A stretch of 64,000 nt of DNA from Moniliophthora roreri. Its lineage: Eukaryota; Basidiomycota; Agaricomycetes; Agaricales; Marasmiaceae. The position numbers were made by a program, and so were the translations under genes. How positions within the stretch are numbered: the stretch's first letter is position 1; each line of letters opens with the position of its first letter. The notes under the pieces are model-generated. The model worked only from the letters and a program-made list of their open reading frames with translations, ran no database searches and was not told the origin of the DNA. Location: the NCBI GenBank assembly GCA_001466705.2, contig LATX02000011.1, positions 1-64,000 of the forward strand, read 5' to 3'. Shown here piece after piece: positions 1 to 13,003 of the stretch.

Positions 1-5
1 GGACT

Positions 6-277
6 GGGGGTATACATATTTATATGTTATTTAACTAATCTTATTTTCCGATGACTCTTATGAGATGAAAAATAGATCAATAATTTTATTATTTACTTGT
101 ATAACTATAATAGTGATACTATGCTATTGCTCTCTCAATCTTATGGAAACATTATATATATTTACAGTTACTGATATGGATCCATTAAATTTTGCTGCTG
201 AAAACAATATAGGAACTGATTTAAATCTAATTAAGAAAGGTGGAATAATTTATTTTAAATATCAGAGTAAATTTAAT
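6..277 (+). repeat. Plasmid A left terminal inverted repeat
   Basis: The 272 bp are the reverse complement of 11427-11698, with no mismatch that I can see. The outermost bases are GGGGG. The repeat includes the start codon and first 71 codons (65-277) of the DPO gene. Its partner carries the same 71 codons for the RPO gene. TIR ends are the replication origins in this plasmid class. Confidence 0.93.
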
Positions 278-3200
278 CATCATTCACTTCATATTCTTCG
301 AAGAAAACAAAAAACATTCAGATTTTACTCTAGCTATTCTGATAGATCAAATGATAATAATTTTTCAAATAATTTAACTACTAATCTTGACCTTGACTTT
401 TCAAATTTATCTAAATTTTCTAAAGAGGAACTTAGAAATATTTATTTATATGGATTAGATAATCAAAGTAAAGTTAATAGTAATCCTGAATTTTTAAAAA
501 TTATGGAAATATTAGGTAAGCGATTAAAAAATTCAGATTTTTCATCAAAAGTAATTAAATTTGAAGATGGATATCGGGAGGTAGGTTACTTTAAAAATAT
601 TTTATTATTGGAAGATCATATAGAAAATGTTAATAATGATAATCAAGATATGGTGTTAAATGAGGAATATGGTATTTATGATATGTTGAAATATAAACAA
701 GAATTTATACGAATATTATCGGAATTAGATGATAATAAAGTATATAAAATGATTTTTAAAATTAATATGATTATAAATGATAAAGATGGAGGTGAATATA
801 TAGATAGAAAAACAACTCAATCTATTATGATACATCGAAATAGTTCTATTGAATATATTTTATTCAAATTTCAATATTTATTAGTTGATTTATTAGAGAA
901 GTACGATATACCTGATTTTATTGATATGTCTGTATTTATTAAAGAGTGGATAGATTCATCTGAATTATCAAATATTAAATCATTATATGATATTTTATCA
1001 AAAAAAGAAGGTCAATTTTTAAATAAGCATGTGATTAATAAATCTAAAGAGTTAGATGATAATAATCAATTATTACATAATAGTAAATTAGGAAATATAT
1101 TTATAAAAAATAAACCTTCATTATTAATTAAAGGACTTAATTATGGTGATATTATTACAAATGAAAGTAATTTATTAAAATATAAATCTTTAATAGGAGA
1201 AAGTTATATAACTAATATTGATAATAATAATAATAATAATAATAATAGTAATAATGAAAGTGTTAATGAATTAACTGTAACTAATAAATTAGTAAATTTA
1301 AATATATATAAATTAAATTATGGTGCAAAAGGTAAAAATTATATAGTAAAAGTGAATAATATAGATGATATTAATAATCATGTTAGTGTATATATGGAAA
1401 TTAATGACAATAATGTTACTAAATTAATAAAAGTTGAAGAGTGGAATGATAATATTAATAATTCATATAATAGTTGTATTAGAAAAATTAAAGATAGTAC
1501 TAAAGAAATATTATTTATTAATAATGAAATAGAAAGAGTAGATGTTAAGTATAATTGTAAGAAATTACAAGAAAGCTATTTAGATTTAGATAAAAATATA
1601 AAAATTGGTTCATTTGATATTGAGACTTATTTAGATGAAAAAAATAGTGTTATACCATATTATATAGGATGTAGAACTGGAGATAAACGAATATTGTATA
1701 AATATTCTGAGTTTAAAACTCCTGAAGAAATGGTATTAAAATTTATAGAAGATTTAATGATTCCTGAAAATCATAATAGGTTTTATTACGCTTTAAATAT
1801 GAGTAATTTCGATGGTATAATAGTATTAAAGTCTTTAATCAAAACTTCACATTTACATGATTTAAAATTAAATACATTAAGTAAAAATGACGGTACAATT
1901 ATATCAGTAGTTATTAAGAAAGTACTTAAAAATAAAAAAATTATAAAAATTACTCTATCAGATAGTTTTCACTTATTACCATTTTCATTAGATAAATTAG
2001 GTAAAGTATTTAATAAAAATAATAAATCTAATTCATTATTTAAAGGTAATTATCCTCATGATTTTATTAATAAATTTGGATTATATAATGCTATGAATTA
2101 TAAGGGAAGTGTTCCTAATATAAAATATTTTAATAATATAAGTAAAGATAGTTATCAATCAATAGTTAATAGAATTAATAATAGTGAGAATGGTATTTGA
2201 GATAGCGAAAAAGAATTAATTAATTATTTAATTAAAGATATTGATATTCTTTACAACGTAATGGATACATTCGCTACAATTATTTATCAATATTTTAATA
2301 TTAATATAACAAGAATAAGAACTTTTTCAGGATTAGCTTTTTTAATATTTACTTCTAAGTACTATAATTCTAAAAATAAAACTATTTATTTATTAAGTGG
2401 AAAAATAGATAAGTATATTAGAGAAGGATATTACGGAGGAGTAGTTGATAATTTTGTTAATTACATAGATAAACCTGTATATAAATACGATATTAATAGT
2501 CATTATCCTAATCAAATGCATAATAAAGCTATGCCAGGAGGTATACCAAGATATTCAACTGAAAATAATCTAGATTTAATATTTGGATTTGTAAGAGCAA
2601 AAGTAACTGCACCTACATCTGATCTATTAAGAGTTCCTGTATTACCTATTAATAAAGATGGACAATTAATTACATTTAGAGGAACTGAAGAAGGTACTTG
2701 ATTTAGCGAAGAGTTAAAATATGCTAAAAATTTAGGTTATAATATAATAGTTAAAGATTGTATCCAATTTGATAAAGTATATGGTTTATTTGATGATTTT
2801 ACTAAAGATTTATATAAATTGAAAAGTCAAGCAGAATTAGAAAAAGATGATGTATCAAGACTAATATTTAAATTAATTCTAAATTCATTATATGGTAGAT
2901 GGGGATTAAAAGATTTAAATGTAGAGTATAAAATAATTGATAATATAAAATTAAATAAATTAAATAAAACTGAACATATAGATATATTATTCTCATCTGA
3001 TAAATTATCTTTTGTAAAAAGTAGTGGACCTGTATACCCTGAAATTATACAATTGTTTGAGAAAGAAAAGTTAATTGCTAAAAAGGATAATAAATTTAAC
3101 GAACCTAAGCCATGAGGAAGAAATGTTTCTGCTGTTCAGCACAGTGCTGCTATTACAGCTTATGCTAGAATAGAAATAAATAAATTTAAGAATTTAGAAA

Positions 3201-5332
3201 ATAATTTATATCTAGGAGGAGATACTGATTCTTTTATATTACAATATCCTTTAGAATCATCTTATGTAGGACCTGAATTAGGTAAAGCTAAATTAGAATG
3301 TGTAATTACTGAAGCTTTCTTTCATTCAAAGAAATCATATTTGATTTGTACAGATAAAGGAGAAATTATAATAAAAATGAAAGGTATAAAATCCCCTAAT
3401 TTACTACTTAATCGAGAAACTTTCGTTAAATTGTTCAAAGGTGAAGATGTGCCAATTAAACAATTGCAGTTTAAAAAAGATTATAAAAATATGGACGTTA
3501 AAATCGAACATATAATTAAAACTATTAAAGGAATCAGTGATATAAATATAATTAAATTGGTTAAAGATAAATTTAAAGATAATAATATTAAATATACTGA
3601 TATAAAACAAGGTAATTTAGATAATAAAGATGGTGAAATATTAAGAGATGATGTTGATTCTTCAATTGATGATCAAAATGAAAAGATAGAATGCAGAAGT
3701 ATTATTATTTATAAAAAACCAAATATTGAAATAGTAATTTATAATAAACCTGAAAATCAAATAATAATTTATAATAAACCTTTAAATTTAGATAGTATTC
3801 CTATTATTTATATACATAATTTAAAATTAGATCTTTATAAAAAAATGATGGTTAGACCAAGTTTTAGTTTAATTAAAATAGAATTTTCTGAATTAGGAAT
3901 TAATTTTGATATAAATAAAGATAAAAAGTTAATAAAAAAGATATATCAGTATGAAAAAGTAACTGATAATAAATTTAAATTCGGATTTTTTTATTTTAAA
4001 TTAAAGTTGAAGGATAAATTAAATTCATCTGAAGAAATTCTTATTAATTATTTACTAAATATAGATTATTTAAATCAGAAGAAAACATTAATGAGTGAAT
4101 CTAATTTAGTTTATCAAAGCTATATCTTTGATACTGAAGATAGAAATATTTTCATTTTTAATAGAAAGTTCAAAACACAATATAAAGGATTAAATTTTGA
4201 GTTTAATAAAGAAGCTTTTTATTATTTTTATTTTTTAAATGATAAAATAGTTTGAAATAAAATAGATCAAATTAGTTCAGTAAATATAGAGTTAACTCCA
4301 CCTTTATTTAATGATAATAATGATAATAATAAAATAAAATCTTTAGATATTATAAATAGACCAATAAATCTATTTTTTGTTAAAAAATTAATTGAAATCA
4401 ACAATAACTTATTTCAAGGTGGAGAAGAGATATATAGTTATGATATAAATAAATTAATTGAAGAAGTATTATCATTAATAGATAGAGATAAAGAAGGAAG
4501 GGAATATGAATTGTTAAAAAATATATACTTTATATTTCCTTTTCTATTTAAAAATAATTTCTTAATTATAAATAATAGTGATATAAATGAATTTGTAGTT
4601 AAGATTTATTACCATTATATACTTATTAATAATAAATTAAAACAATATTTTATAGAAAATATAAAATTTGAACTTAAAATATTCTTTTTAAATAGTCATA
4701 TAGAGCAATATAAAGATATCATCGAATATGATTCAGAAAATATAAAAAAATATATACTAAATAAGAGAATTAGAAAATATAAATTAATAGAATATGGAAA
4801 TAGAGTAATAGATTATAATAATATATACTTAATTATAAATAATGGAAAAGAAAAATTACATTATAAATTAGAACTATTAAAGTTAAAAAGAGATAATACA
4901 ATTTCTATTAGAACTGAAAATATTATTGATAAATATTTATTATCAAATATTAATGATAAATTGAAAGATTATTTAATTAGTGAAGGTATAAATATTGAAA
5001 ATGATATAATTAAAGATAGAATGAAATATTTAGATAAATTAAATATAAATCTAACAGATATTTTGAAAGAGGTTATTCCTAATAAAATATTCTTTGATAT
5101 AAATTTTGATCCTCATATAAATTATATTAAAAAATATAATATTAATAAAGGAAAATGAGAGCTAATCCGATTTGATTTTAAAAATAAAAATAACTGAATT
5201 GAAAGATATAATTTATTCGAAATAAACAAATTAAATTACTTAAAAGTTCAAAGGAGAGATGAATTAATAAATGAATATCTATTATATTTTATTTTTTATA
5301 TTTTACTATTTATACTCAAGGACAGATATTAA
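65..5332 (+). CDS. dpo: Family B DNA polymerase (plasmid A DPO), very long form
   Basis: This is one open frame of 1755 codons when UGA is read as Trp; at least six UGA codons lie in frame. It copies the plasmid from its ends, probably protein-primed. Exonuclease motifs are visible: SFDIET near residue 516, NxxxFDG near 580 and a YxxxDxD-like motif (YLIKDID) near 722. Polymerase motif A is DINSHYP (~809), B is KxxxNSLYGRWG (~938) and C is GDTDSF (~1051). The N-terminus has a hydrophobic segment (residues ~5-33) encoded in the TIR and shared with the RPO. About 650 residues follow the polymerase domain, with three tandem xxIYNKP-type repeats near 1215-1240 and a poly-Asn run near 390. Relatives B and C are 898 and 983 codons, so this gene has large extensions at both ends. 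ATG 65 is the first start after the TIR leader. Confidence 0.93.
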
Positions 5333-5631
5333 TCTTTACATTAATTTATTTTTTTTAAGGTATTCTACCATTTTCAACTATTATTAGATTTTTTTTAATT
5401 AAACAGAGGTTGATATTCATTTTCCTCTTCAGTTTATTTTATTATAAAATTATTTATTAAATATTACCTATTTTTTTGAGGGTACGTAAATCGCATATTC
5501 TCTTTTAAATTATTATGCTATCTAATTATAAAAATATTATAAATATATGATTAATAAGTTGGAAAATAAGTTATAAAAATAACCAATTTAATATATTAAA
5601 CTAACATTTTTTTATATAATTTAAAGAAAAT
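5333..5631. other. Intergenic gap between convergent DPO and membrane ORF
   Basis: AT-rich spacer. It holds the element GGGTACGTA at 5480-5488, which on the minus strand follows the stop of the 5632-6825 ORF. No clear hairpin-T terminator is seen here, unlike in plasmids B and C. Confidence 0.6.
5480..5488 (-). promoter_or_regulatory. Putative RNA 3'-end element (TACGTACCC)
   Basis: The minus strand reads TACGTACCC about 145 bases after the stop codon of the membrane ORF. The same element follows nad3, atp6, nad6, nad5 and other plasmid genes. Recurrence in this position is seen directly; a role in RNA 3'-end formation is inference. Confidence 0.45.
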
Positions 5632-6825
5632 TTAATTTCCTATTATTACATTAACAAATATTAATATTAATAATAGTAAAAATGTATATATAGCACTTAA
5701 TAAATACAATTGAATATATGCCTTAGACATATTAATATCATCTATATTCATTAAAAATAGGATATGTTTTTTAAATTTAGAAGGATAATATTTAGGAATT
5801 ACCATATTTTTTTCAGTATTACTTATATTTAAATTTTTTACTAAAATTAAAGCACTATATAAATAATAAAATACAATTAATATATTTAATATAAAAGTTA
5901 TTAATTTTATTATGTTAAATCAACCTAATGATAGATTTGATAAAACTGAATAAATAAAAATTGAAAATCCAATAAATATGAATATATTCAGTATTAATTT
6001 AAATAATTTATTTTTATTTAGAAAAGGAATTAATAAACTTTTACTAACATTTACATCAGTAGAGGAAGCTGATATACCTAATCTTATAGCTGAAGGTTTA
6101 TTAGAATTAATAATATGAATCATACCATATAAAGCAACAGTAATAATAACTGCTCCTGACATAGAAAATACCTTTTTACTATCCTTTATTGATTTTATTA
6201 AATCTTCTCTTTGCTTTAAACTCAAATTATTAAATAGTTGATTATCTTTAATTATATTATCTAATGCTGTTCCAAAAGATTTATTAATAGTTTTATATAA
6301 AAATCCTGTATTTACTAAAAATAAAGTTGAATTAAACATTAATTGATATTCCTCAATATGATTATATATATGTTTAATTCCCTCCTCCAATAAAGAGACA
6401 ACTTGTGGAAGATCAATAATTACTTTTCCATCTTCAAAAGTTAAGACCTTACTATTTTGGATATTATCCTTATTTGATAAATTTGTTTTATTAGCCAATA
6501 TTTTTTTTTTAAAATCATCAAAAATTGGATTAAATTTATCAGCTAATATTCTTATATTAGAATCATTTATTAATGAATCTTGCGTAGAATTTACAGAAGA
6601 ATTAGCACTAACAGGTAAATTATTATCAATATTTTTATTTCTTAATTTTTCCCACAGAGCAAGTGATTTTTCATCTCTAAAATTTAGAAAAGGGTCATCT
6701 CGCCAATTAATATGATTAGAAGGAAAACTGTTTAATTGTAATTCTTTTAATCCTGAAAGTAATTGCTCATGTACATTCTCATTAGTTAATTCAAGATTAT
6801 TTTGATTTTTATTAATATTATTCAT
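5632..6825 (-). CDS. Plasmid A membrane protein, unknown function
   Basis: The frame has 397 codons, with one UGA (at 5920) read as Trp. The N-terminal half is hydrophilic and Asn-rich. The second half has a hydrophobic segment near residues 215-240, then several strongly hydrophobic stretches between ~280 and 397. The C-terminus has the layout transmembrane, short basic loop with proline, transmembrane. The same layout is seen in the third ORFs of plasmids B and C and in the mtDNA ORF at 59552-60592. It lies downstream of and in line with the RPO. I do not recognise a named family. A membrane anchor for the replication complex is possible but only a guess. Confidence 0.75.
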
Positions 6826-7373
6826 TATTTTTTTAATTAAACAAAATTTATAATTTTATCTTTTTTTTAAATTATTTAAAATTAATTTTAAATAAAGGAA
6901 AAAAATAATTAAACCTATTCTTTTATAATACCTTTTTTTATTTATTTTAATCAATATTTTATCATTTAGAATATACATCTATCAATTACATATAATAAAA
7001 TATGAAATAGAAGGATATTTACTCAAACTGTAATTACTAACGGAGGATAAATTAATTACGAAGAAATACCACTTCTCTCCTTCTTCTTTCTACTTATTAG
7101 CAAACTGTTGCATAAATGAGCCATCAATCAACACATTTTACCACTTCAGCGCTATACTGTAAGCATACTCAAGCTTTTAATTAGAATAGTAACTCTTTTT
7201 CGTTAAACTTTGATAAGGATTACTATTATATACTTGATTTTTTTTTTGATTTAAAAAATGAACAATTAATTTTATTACTCTTATTTTAATTAAATAAGTT
7301 AACATTATTTTAATTAACTAATAAAGTATTGATTAAACATAATTTCTTTTTTAATAATATCTTTGTTAACAGA
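6826..7373. other. Plasmid A spacer between RPO and membrane ORF
   Basis: 548 AT-rich bases. Around 7060-7180 base composition is more balanced than in the surroundings and could be a small structured RNA or a decayed gene. Only frames of fewer than 30 codons are open there on either strand, so I call nothing. Confidence 0.5.
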
Positions 7374-10300
7374 TCATTTATATTCAGGTAGTTTAGGTAA
7401 ACTAATTTTAATTAAACCATTTTGATATGTATTATTTTTAATTATTCTTATTTTATTATTTTTATTTTTAATAAAATTAGGATCTATTAAAATAAATTGA
7501 GAACTATTATCTCCTAATTTACCGCCATTATCCTCTTCTTTAAATATAGTAGTTATAGCACTTATTTGATTTAAGAAAGATTCATTTATTTTATTTAAAT
7601 AATTTTCATCAAAGTATATATCAGAAAAACTTTTTTTAATTAATATTTCTAAAATAGCCATATTTTTATAATCAGTTGCGAAACAGTCATGTATTGTATA
7701 AAGATTCATATTTTTAATATTTAATAATAATATTTGTTCTATCAATAAATGTATATTACTTGCATCTAAAGAGTGAATAAAATTAGGCATTAAACCCGTT
7801 TTAATAGATTCATAATCTAAATTATCAGTAGGAATTAATATTGTTATAGGTTTAGATGATTTAATAAGTTTACTTCTAACTTTTCTTTGAGACATTAGCA
7901 TAATAGACATTGAAACACTCATATTACTTGGAGTTTCTCAATAGATAGGTAAATTCAGAATTCTTAATATATCAATGATTTCATCAAAATATTTTTTTAA
8001 ATGAGTAAAAGGTGGAATTAAGCTAAGTACAGTTTGTTTAATAATATTACCTAATTTATTTAACTCACTTTGAGTAAATATTAATTTATCTTTATACTGA
8101 TCTTGATCTTTAACTTTTATATGTTCATATAATGGTTTAAATATGTATATTCCTTTACTTTCTTTTTTAATTTTTTTACCTGATTTTATATTCTCATTAT
8201 TAGATTCATCCTTATTTTCCACTTTAGATAATATAATTAAATTTTTATTTTCTAATTCTTTAGCTTTATCTTTACTTATAAACTCTTTATCAAAGTATTC
8301 AGCTATTTTATCAGCAATACCAATATTAGTAACATTATAAGGCACTGTCATTATAGAATGTTTTAACATTTTTCTGCTTAAATCTATTTTTGATATTTTA
8401 GATTTAAATAAAGAATCTGTTTCAGGTAAATTTTCTATATTATTTAAAATATTTTTAATACAGAAATTATAGAAGTCAGATGGTTCATCTTTAGTAGCTT
8501 CGATTAAATTAACTAATTTACAAATATCTAAATCAGTAGTTAAAGCACTTAAATGTTGTACACCACTACATGTAGCATCAAATAATATAGGAGTCTTAAT
8601 TTCTTTTATCTCCTTTTTAATAAATTTATTATATTCAAATAAAGTAGATATAAATTGAGCAGGTTCTTTAGCCTTAATAAAGTATTTATCATTAAATTCT
8701 TTAATATTATTATTCAATAAATCTAAAATATCATCTATATTATCATCAAACCATCTAATTCTATTTCTTCTATTTAGTTTATTTAATCCATAAACATTAG
8801 ATAAATATAATTTAACATAATCAATATCATTTAATTTATTTAAAATTAATTCTTTACTAATAAAACTTTCTAAGATTTCATTAACAGTTGAATCATAATT
8901 AACTTTATTTCCAACATTTTTGAATAATAATAATGATCTAGCTATATCACTACCTTGATAATTTAAATAATTAGGTGTAGGATAAATTCTTCCTCTAAAA
9001 TCTAAAAATGTTGGTAAATAAATAGTATTATTTTTCATAAGTAAAGCAATATTAATAATATTAGAATAATTTCAATATAAAGAATTATGTTGAATAATTT
9101 CAATTTTAGTTTCAGAATCAAGTTTATCATTTTCATAAGCACTTAAATGATGTAATTTATTATAATTTTTAAATATTATACTATTTTCTTTATTTCATTC
9201 TTCAATTAAATAACTTAACATAGTTTCATTAATTTCAAAAGGTATACTATTTAAATAATTTACAGTAGTTTCTTGAGTTTCTGAAACTCTACTTTGATTT
9301 TTAAGATAATGATTAGATCTAACTATTTCATTATTTTTATTCAATTCATTAAACTCGTCTAATAAGTATCCACCTATATTATCTTGACTTCATATTTTAG
9401 GTTTAGTTATCATAGGTAATTTAATAGGATTAAACATAACACTTGATAAAACAGCTAAGTATTCTTTACTAATTGTAATATATAGATGAGTTTCATTATT
9501 TTCACTTATCATAATTCTCTCAAAAATATATGAAAATTCACTTATTAATAATTCAAATAATAAATGACCAAATTGTAATTTACTATCAACAGGTAAATTA
9601 TTAAATTGTTCTTTAACTTCTTTAACAATAGATAATTCTTCTGGACTTAATTGACTTTTTAATTTATTTAAATCACTATTATATTTAAAGCATATACACA
9701 TTTCATCAGCTAATTGTCCTATTAATTCAGTTTGTTTAATTCCTTTACTACTTCCAATAATTCTAATAACTTTACTAAACAATATATTACTAATATCTTT
9801 AACCTCTAACACTAAAAATAAAGCTAAAGCTAGATTATCTCCTATTTTACCATAATCTTTTTTATTTTTATTATATAATTCTAAATTTCTCATTAAATGT
9901 TGTCTAATAATAGAGTCAATTCTATTATTAAAATGAGGTGTAGAATGTTTATAAATTCTAGCTAATAATTTATAATTTTTAATATTTGTATCAACATTAT
10001 AAATTAAATTTGAAATAAATTCTTTTTCATAAGATAAGATAAATCTTTCCAAAAGTAATTGCTTTTGATAATTATCTAAAATATTTTTATTAGAAATTAT
10101 TTCATTACATTTAACGAAAAAATTAGAATCAATATTTAAAGTAAATTGTCTATCTATAGGATTAATATCTTCAGAATAAATACCTTGATTAATTAAATTA
10201 GTTAAAAAATATAAATCATCAATATTTATATTACTATTATAAATATACTCTATAAATCTATCATACTTATCATTAATATTATTATCACTTAAATCTCTAC

Positions 10301-11639
10301 TTAAACTATATAAAAATTCAATAATATTCATAGCCTTAGTATAATTATCTCTTAAATAATTATAATCTTTATAAAATGAATCCTCATATTTTGATTTTAT
10401 GCTTATTATATCAGATTTTAAATCCTCACTAATTTCCATTAAATTTTTGTCTATTGATAAAATACTAACTTTAATATCATTTTCAAGCTTATTTTTAATT
10501 TCTATTAATTCAAATTTAACAATACTATTTTTAGCTCCTTCACTTAACGAAACAAATTTAATACCTTTTTTATTTCTAACTTCCTTAGTTAAACTAGAAT
10601 TACTAATATCATTCAAATTTTTAATAAGTTTAGTAAAAGGTTTAAATTCATTAACATCTATAATATTATCTATATTATTTTCAATACAAAATTGTATTAA
10701 TTTAATAATATCTATAAATAATTTTTTATTTTCATTAATAGTAGAATCACTTAATTTGAATTTCTCAGATAATATTTGATAAATAAGATTTCAACTATCA
10801 ATTAATAAATCACTATATTTTAATAAATTAGGAGCTATTAACAATAAATCTAACTCTAACTCATCCTCCCGAAGTGACCGAAGGGAAGAGTTATTATCAC
10901 ATTCATTATCAGTAATTAATTTTGAATTTAATTTACTTCCTAAGTTAATTAATAATTTCTGTATATCTTCATTACTAAATTTCAAAAATTCTAATATTTT
11001 ATATATTTCTTTTCTAACTTTATTTAAATCAGTAAAAATTTTTAATAAACTTTCTTTAGGTAATATTTTTGAATATAAAATTAATTTATCTTTAACAGAA
11101 TTTAACTTAACTATTAAACCAAATAATTTATTAATAGTTTCTTTTTCTTCTCTAATTTGTGGTGGTAATTGATTTAAAAAATATATAAATAACTCATGAT
11201 CTATATAATCAGGATAATATTTTAACATAAATTCTAATTTCACATTTTGTTCTAAAAATTCATTATATTTACCAAATCTATTATCAAATGGTATATTATA
11301 TAAATTATCATTATTTAAACTATTTTGATTAAGATTTTCAAGCAGAGGATGACTATTTATAAATCTACTAATAGAACTTGTACTAAATTCACTACAAATT
11401 AAAAAATTTTCATTTCTATTTATAATATTAAATTTACTCTGATATTTAAAATAAATTATTCCACCTTTCTTAATTAGATTTAAATCAGTTCCTATATTGT
11501 TTTCAGCAGCAAAATTTAATGGATCCATATCAGTAACTGTAAATATATATAATGTTTCCATAAGATTGAGAGAGCAATAGCATAGTATCACTATTATAGT
11601 TATACAAGTAAATAATAAAATTATTGATCTATTTTTCAT
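7374..11639 (-). CDS. rpo: T7-like single-subunit RNA polymerase (plasmid A RPO)
   Basis: The frame has 1421 codons with UGA as Trp. It transcribes plasmid genes. Landmarks of the phage/mitochondrial family: DFRGRIYP (~878), FDATCSGVQHLSAL (~1018, carrying the motif A Asp), KMLKHSIMTVPYN (~1095, K...Y of motif B) and IHDCF (~1315, motif C Asp). The long N-terminal part (~870 residues) is hydrophilic and rich in Asn and Lys. The first 71 residues are encoded in the TIR and are identical to those of the DPO, including a hydrophobic segment. The start ATG 11639 mirrors the DPO start at 65. All catalytic landmarks are present, so the gene looks functional. Confidence 0.93.
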
Positions 11640-11698
11640 CTCATAAGAGTCATCGGAAAATAAGATTAGTTAAATAACATATAAATATGTATACCCCC
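11427..11698 (-). repeat. Plasmid A right terminal inverted repeat
   Basis: This is the reverse complement of 6-277. It ends in CCCCC immediately before the N at 11699. It supplies the start codon and N-terminal 71 codons of the plasmid A RNA polymerase. Confidence 0.93.
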
Positions 11699-11699
11699 N
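11699..11699. other. Ambiguous base at plasmid A/B junction
   Basis: A single N sits between the terminal CCCCC of plasmid A and the terminal GGGGG of plasmid B. It most likely marks a contig join or an unresolved end. Confidence 0.9.
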
Positions 11700-11960
11700 G
11701 GGGGTATAGAACGTTTCACAAGGGGTTTTGAAATTGGGACATACATTATTAGAGAGAGTGATTAACAAAAATAAATTTAGAATAGAAATCTAATTTTTAA
11801 TTAATTATTCGATATCTAATAAATTGGTTAATCATTTTCTCGATATGATTATAAAGTTAGAGGAAAGTAATCATATATAATTGGAGACTAAAAGTTTTTA
11901 AGCTCTTTCAAAAATAAGACTTTTTTTTTATCTAAACCTCTTTATTAAAATCAATTTAAT
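11700..11960 (+). repeat. Plasmid B left terminal inverted repeat
   Basis: It matches the reverse complement of 21773-22042. It differs only in homopolymer length, by one base in a T run and by several in an A run near the inner edge. It ends directly before the ATG of the 11964 ORF. Confidence 0.9.
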
Positions 11961-11963
11961 ACA

Positions 11964-12728
11964 ATGAATATGAGAACAATCAAAAATAGCTTAAACACTT
12001 GTGGAACTTTTTTAGCAGGAGTAGTAGGACATCATTATCTTTCGAAACTTTTAGATTACAAAAGTGATATGGCAGCTGCTAATGATAAATCATTAAGAGA
12101 TGAAGCATCTGCACAAAATATGGAGAGTTTACAAACTAATTTAAAGGAAGTAGAAAGTACTATGAAAAATTTAAGTGAATCAGTGGATAAATTATTAGAT
12201 AAACAAGTACCTGAAGCTAAACTAAATGCTGTGTTTCAGAAATTGGAAATAGGAAAACAACAGTGTAATACTGTTGTTGAAATACTACAAAAGGGACCTG
12301 AAAATGTTAACTTAGAGTTTTATAGAATAGCATATAGAGCCGCTGATGCTTGCGCAAGAGCTAATGCGGATGCAAGCGCAACACTTAAAGATTTAGTTGA
12401 TTCTTTAAATAATAAAAGTGCTTTAGTTTCTAATTTAAACTTAGATGGTTTCTATACTTATCTGGATTCATTAAGTTTATTAGAGCTATCTGCATTATAT
12501 CATCTAATAGTATTAATATTAGTGATTTCTATTACATTTAATATTTTTTCTGCAATATTAGGTAATGAGATCATTAATTATTTTAAATTGGAAGAAAAAT
12601 TCCCTCGATTAGCATCTTTTTTTAGACTTAGATTAAAATTTCAAAGATATTATCTAACAATATGTTTTATCTGATTATTAATTATTTGTTTCGCTTCAAT
12701 TATTTTAAATATTTTAGTTTTATACTAA
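11964..12728 (+). CDS. Plasmid B membrane protein 1, unknown function
   Basis: The frame has 254 codons with one UGA (12672) as Trp. Layout: a short hydrophobic N-terminal stretch with GTFLAGVVGHH (~13-23), a long amphipathic and probably coiled-coil middle (~35-140, rich in Lys, Glu, Leu and Ala), then two transmembrane segments (~175-200 and ~232-252). These are separated by a basic loop containing KFPRL. It starts 3 bases from the TIR edge, so its promoter must lie in the TIR. The C-terminal two-segment hairpin resembles those of the other plasmid ORFs. Function unknown; membrane anchoring of plasmid DNA or polymerase is speculative. Confidence 0.75.
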
Positions 12729-12817
12729 AGGTAATAAATTTTTAGCTAATAAAATTATTAGATAGAAATAAAAATTTTACCCCCCTCATACTATTTAGGC
12801 ATAACCTACCGGAATAA

Positions 12818-12836
12818 GAGTAGTAGCTGACTACTC
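12818..12836. other. Perfect hairpin after membrane ORF
   Basis: GAGTAGT and ACTACTC form a 7-bp stem around a 5-base loop. A run ACCCCCC at about 12779-12785 lies between the stop codon and the hairpin, recalling the C-run element after other genes. There is no T tract. Confidence 0.5.
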
Positions 12837-13003
12837 GTAAATTAATAAATAATATATTTAATTTTTTTTAATTTCTAGTATTAGTTATATAATAATATCT
12901 AATATATCATTTGGCTGATTTACAATAATAAAATTAATAGCTTTTCTATATATTAATTGTATTCTATTATTTATATAGGAGGTGTAGGAGGAGGAGTAGC
13001 TAT

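Larger units (their letters stand above)
6..11698. mobile_element. Linear mitochondrial plasmid A, complete
   Basis: This is a self-contained unit bounded by perfect 272-bp inverted repeats starting with GGGGG. It holds a DNA polymerase reading right, an RNA polymerase reading left, and a membrane protein reading left between them. Family B polymerase, phage-type RNA polymerase and TIRs are the hallmark of fungal linear mitochondrial plasmids that replicate by protein priming from a terminal protein bound to the 5' ends. Both polymerase genes start inside the TIRs. The five bases 1-5 lie outside the TIR. Whether it is free or integrated cannot be told, because the right end touches an N at 11699. 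Confidence 0.9.

Noticed and set aside
3404..10779. Opposite-strand frames within plasmid A polymerase genes (3404-3610, 8143-8340, 10399-10779)
   Set aside because: Shadows of the DPO and RPO coding frames; composition follows the complement of AT-rich codons.
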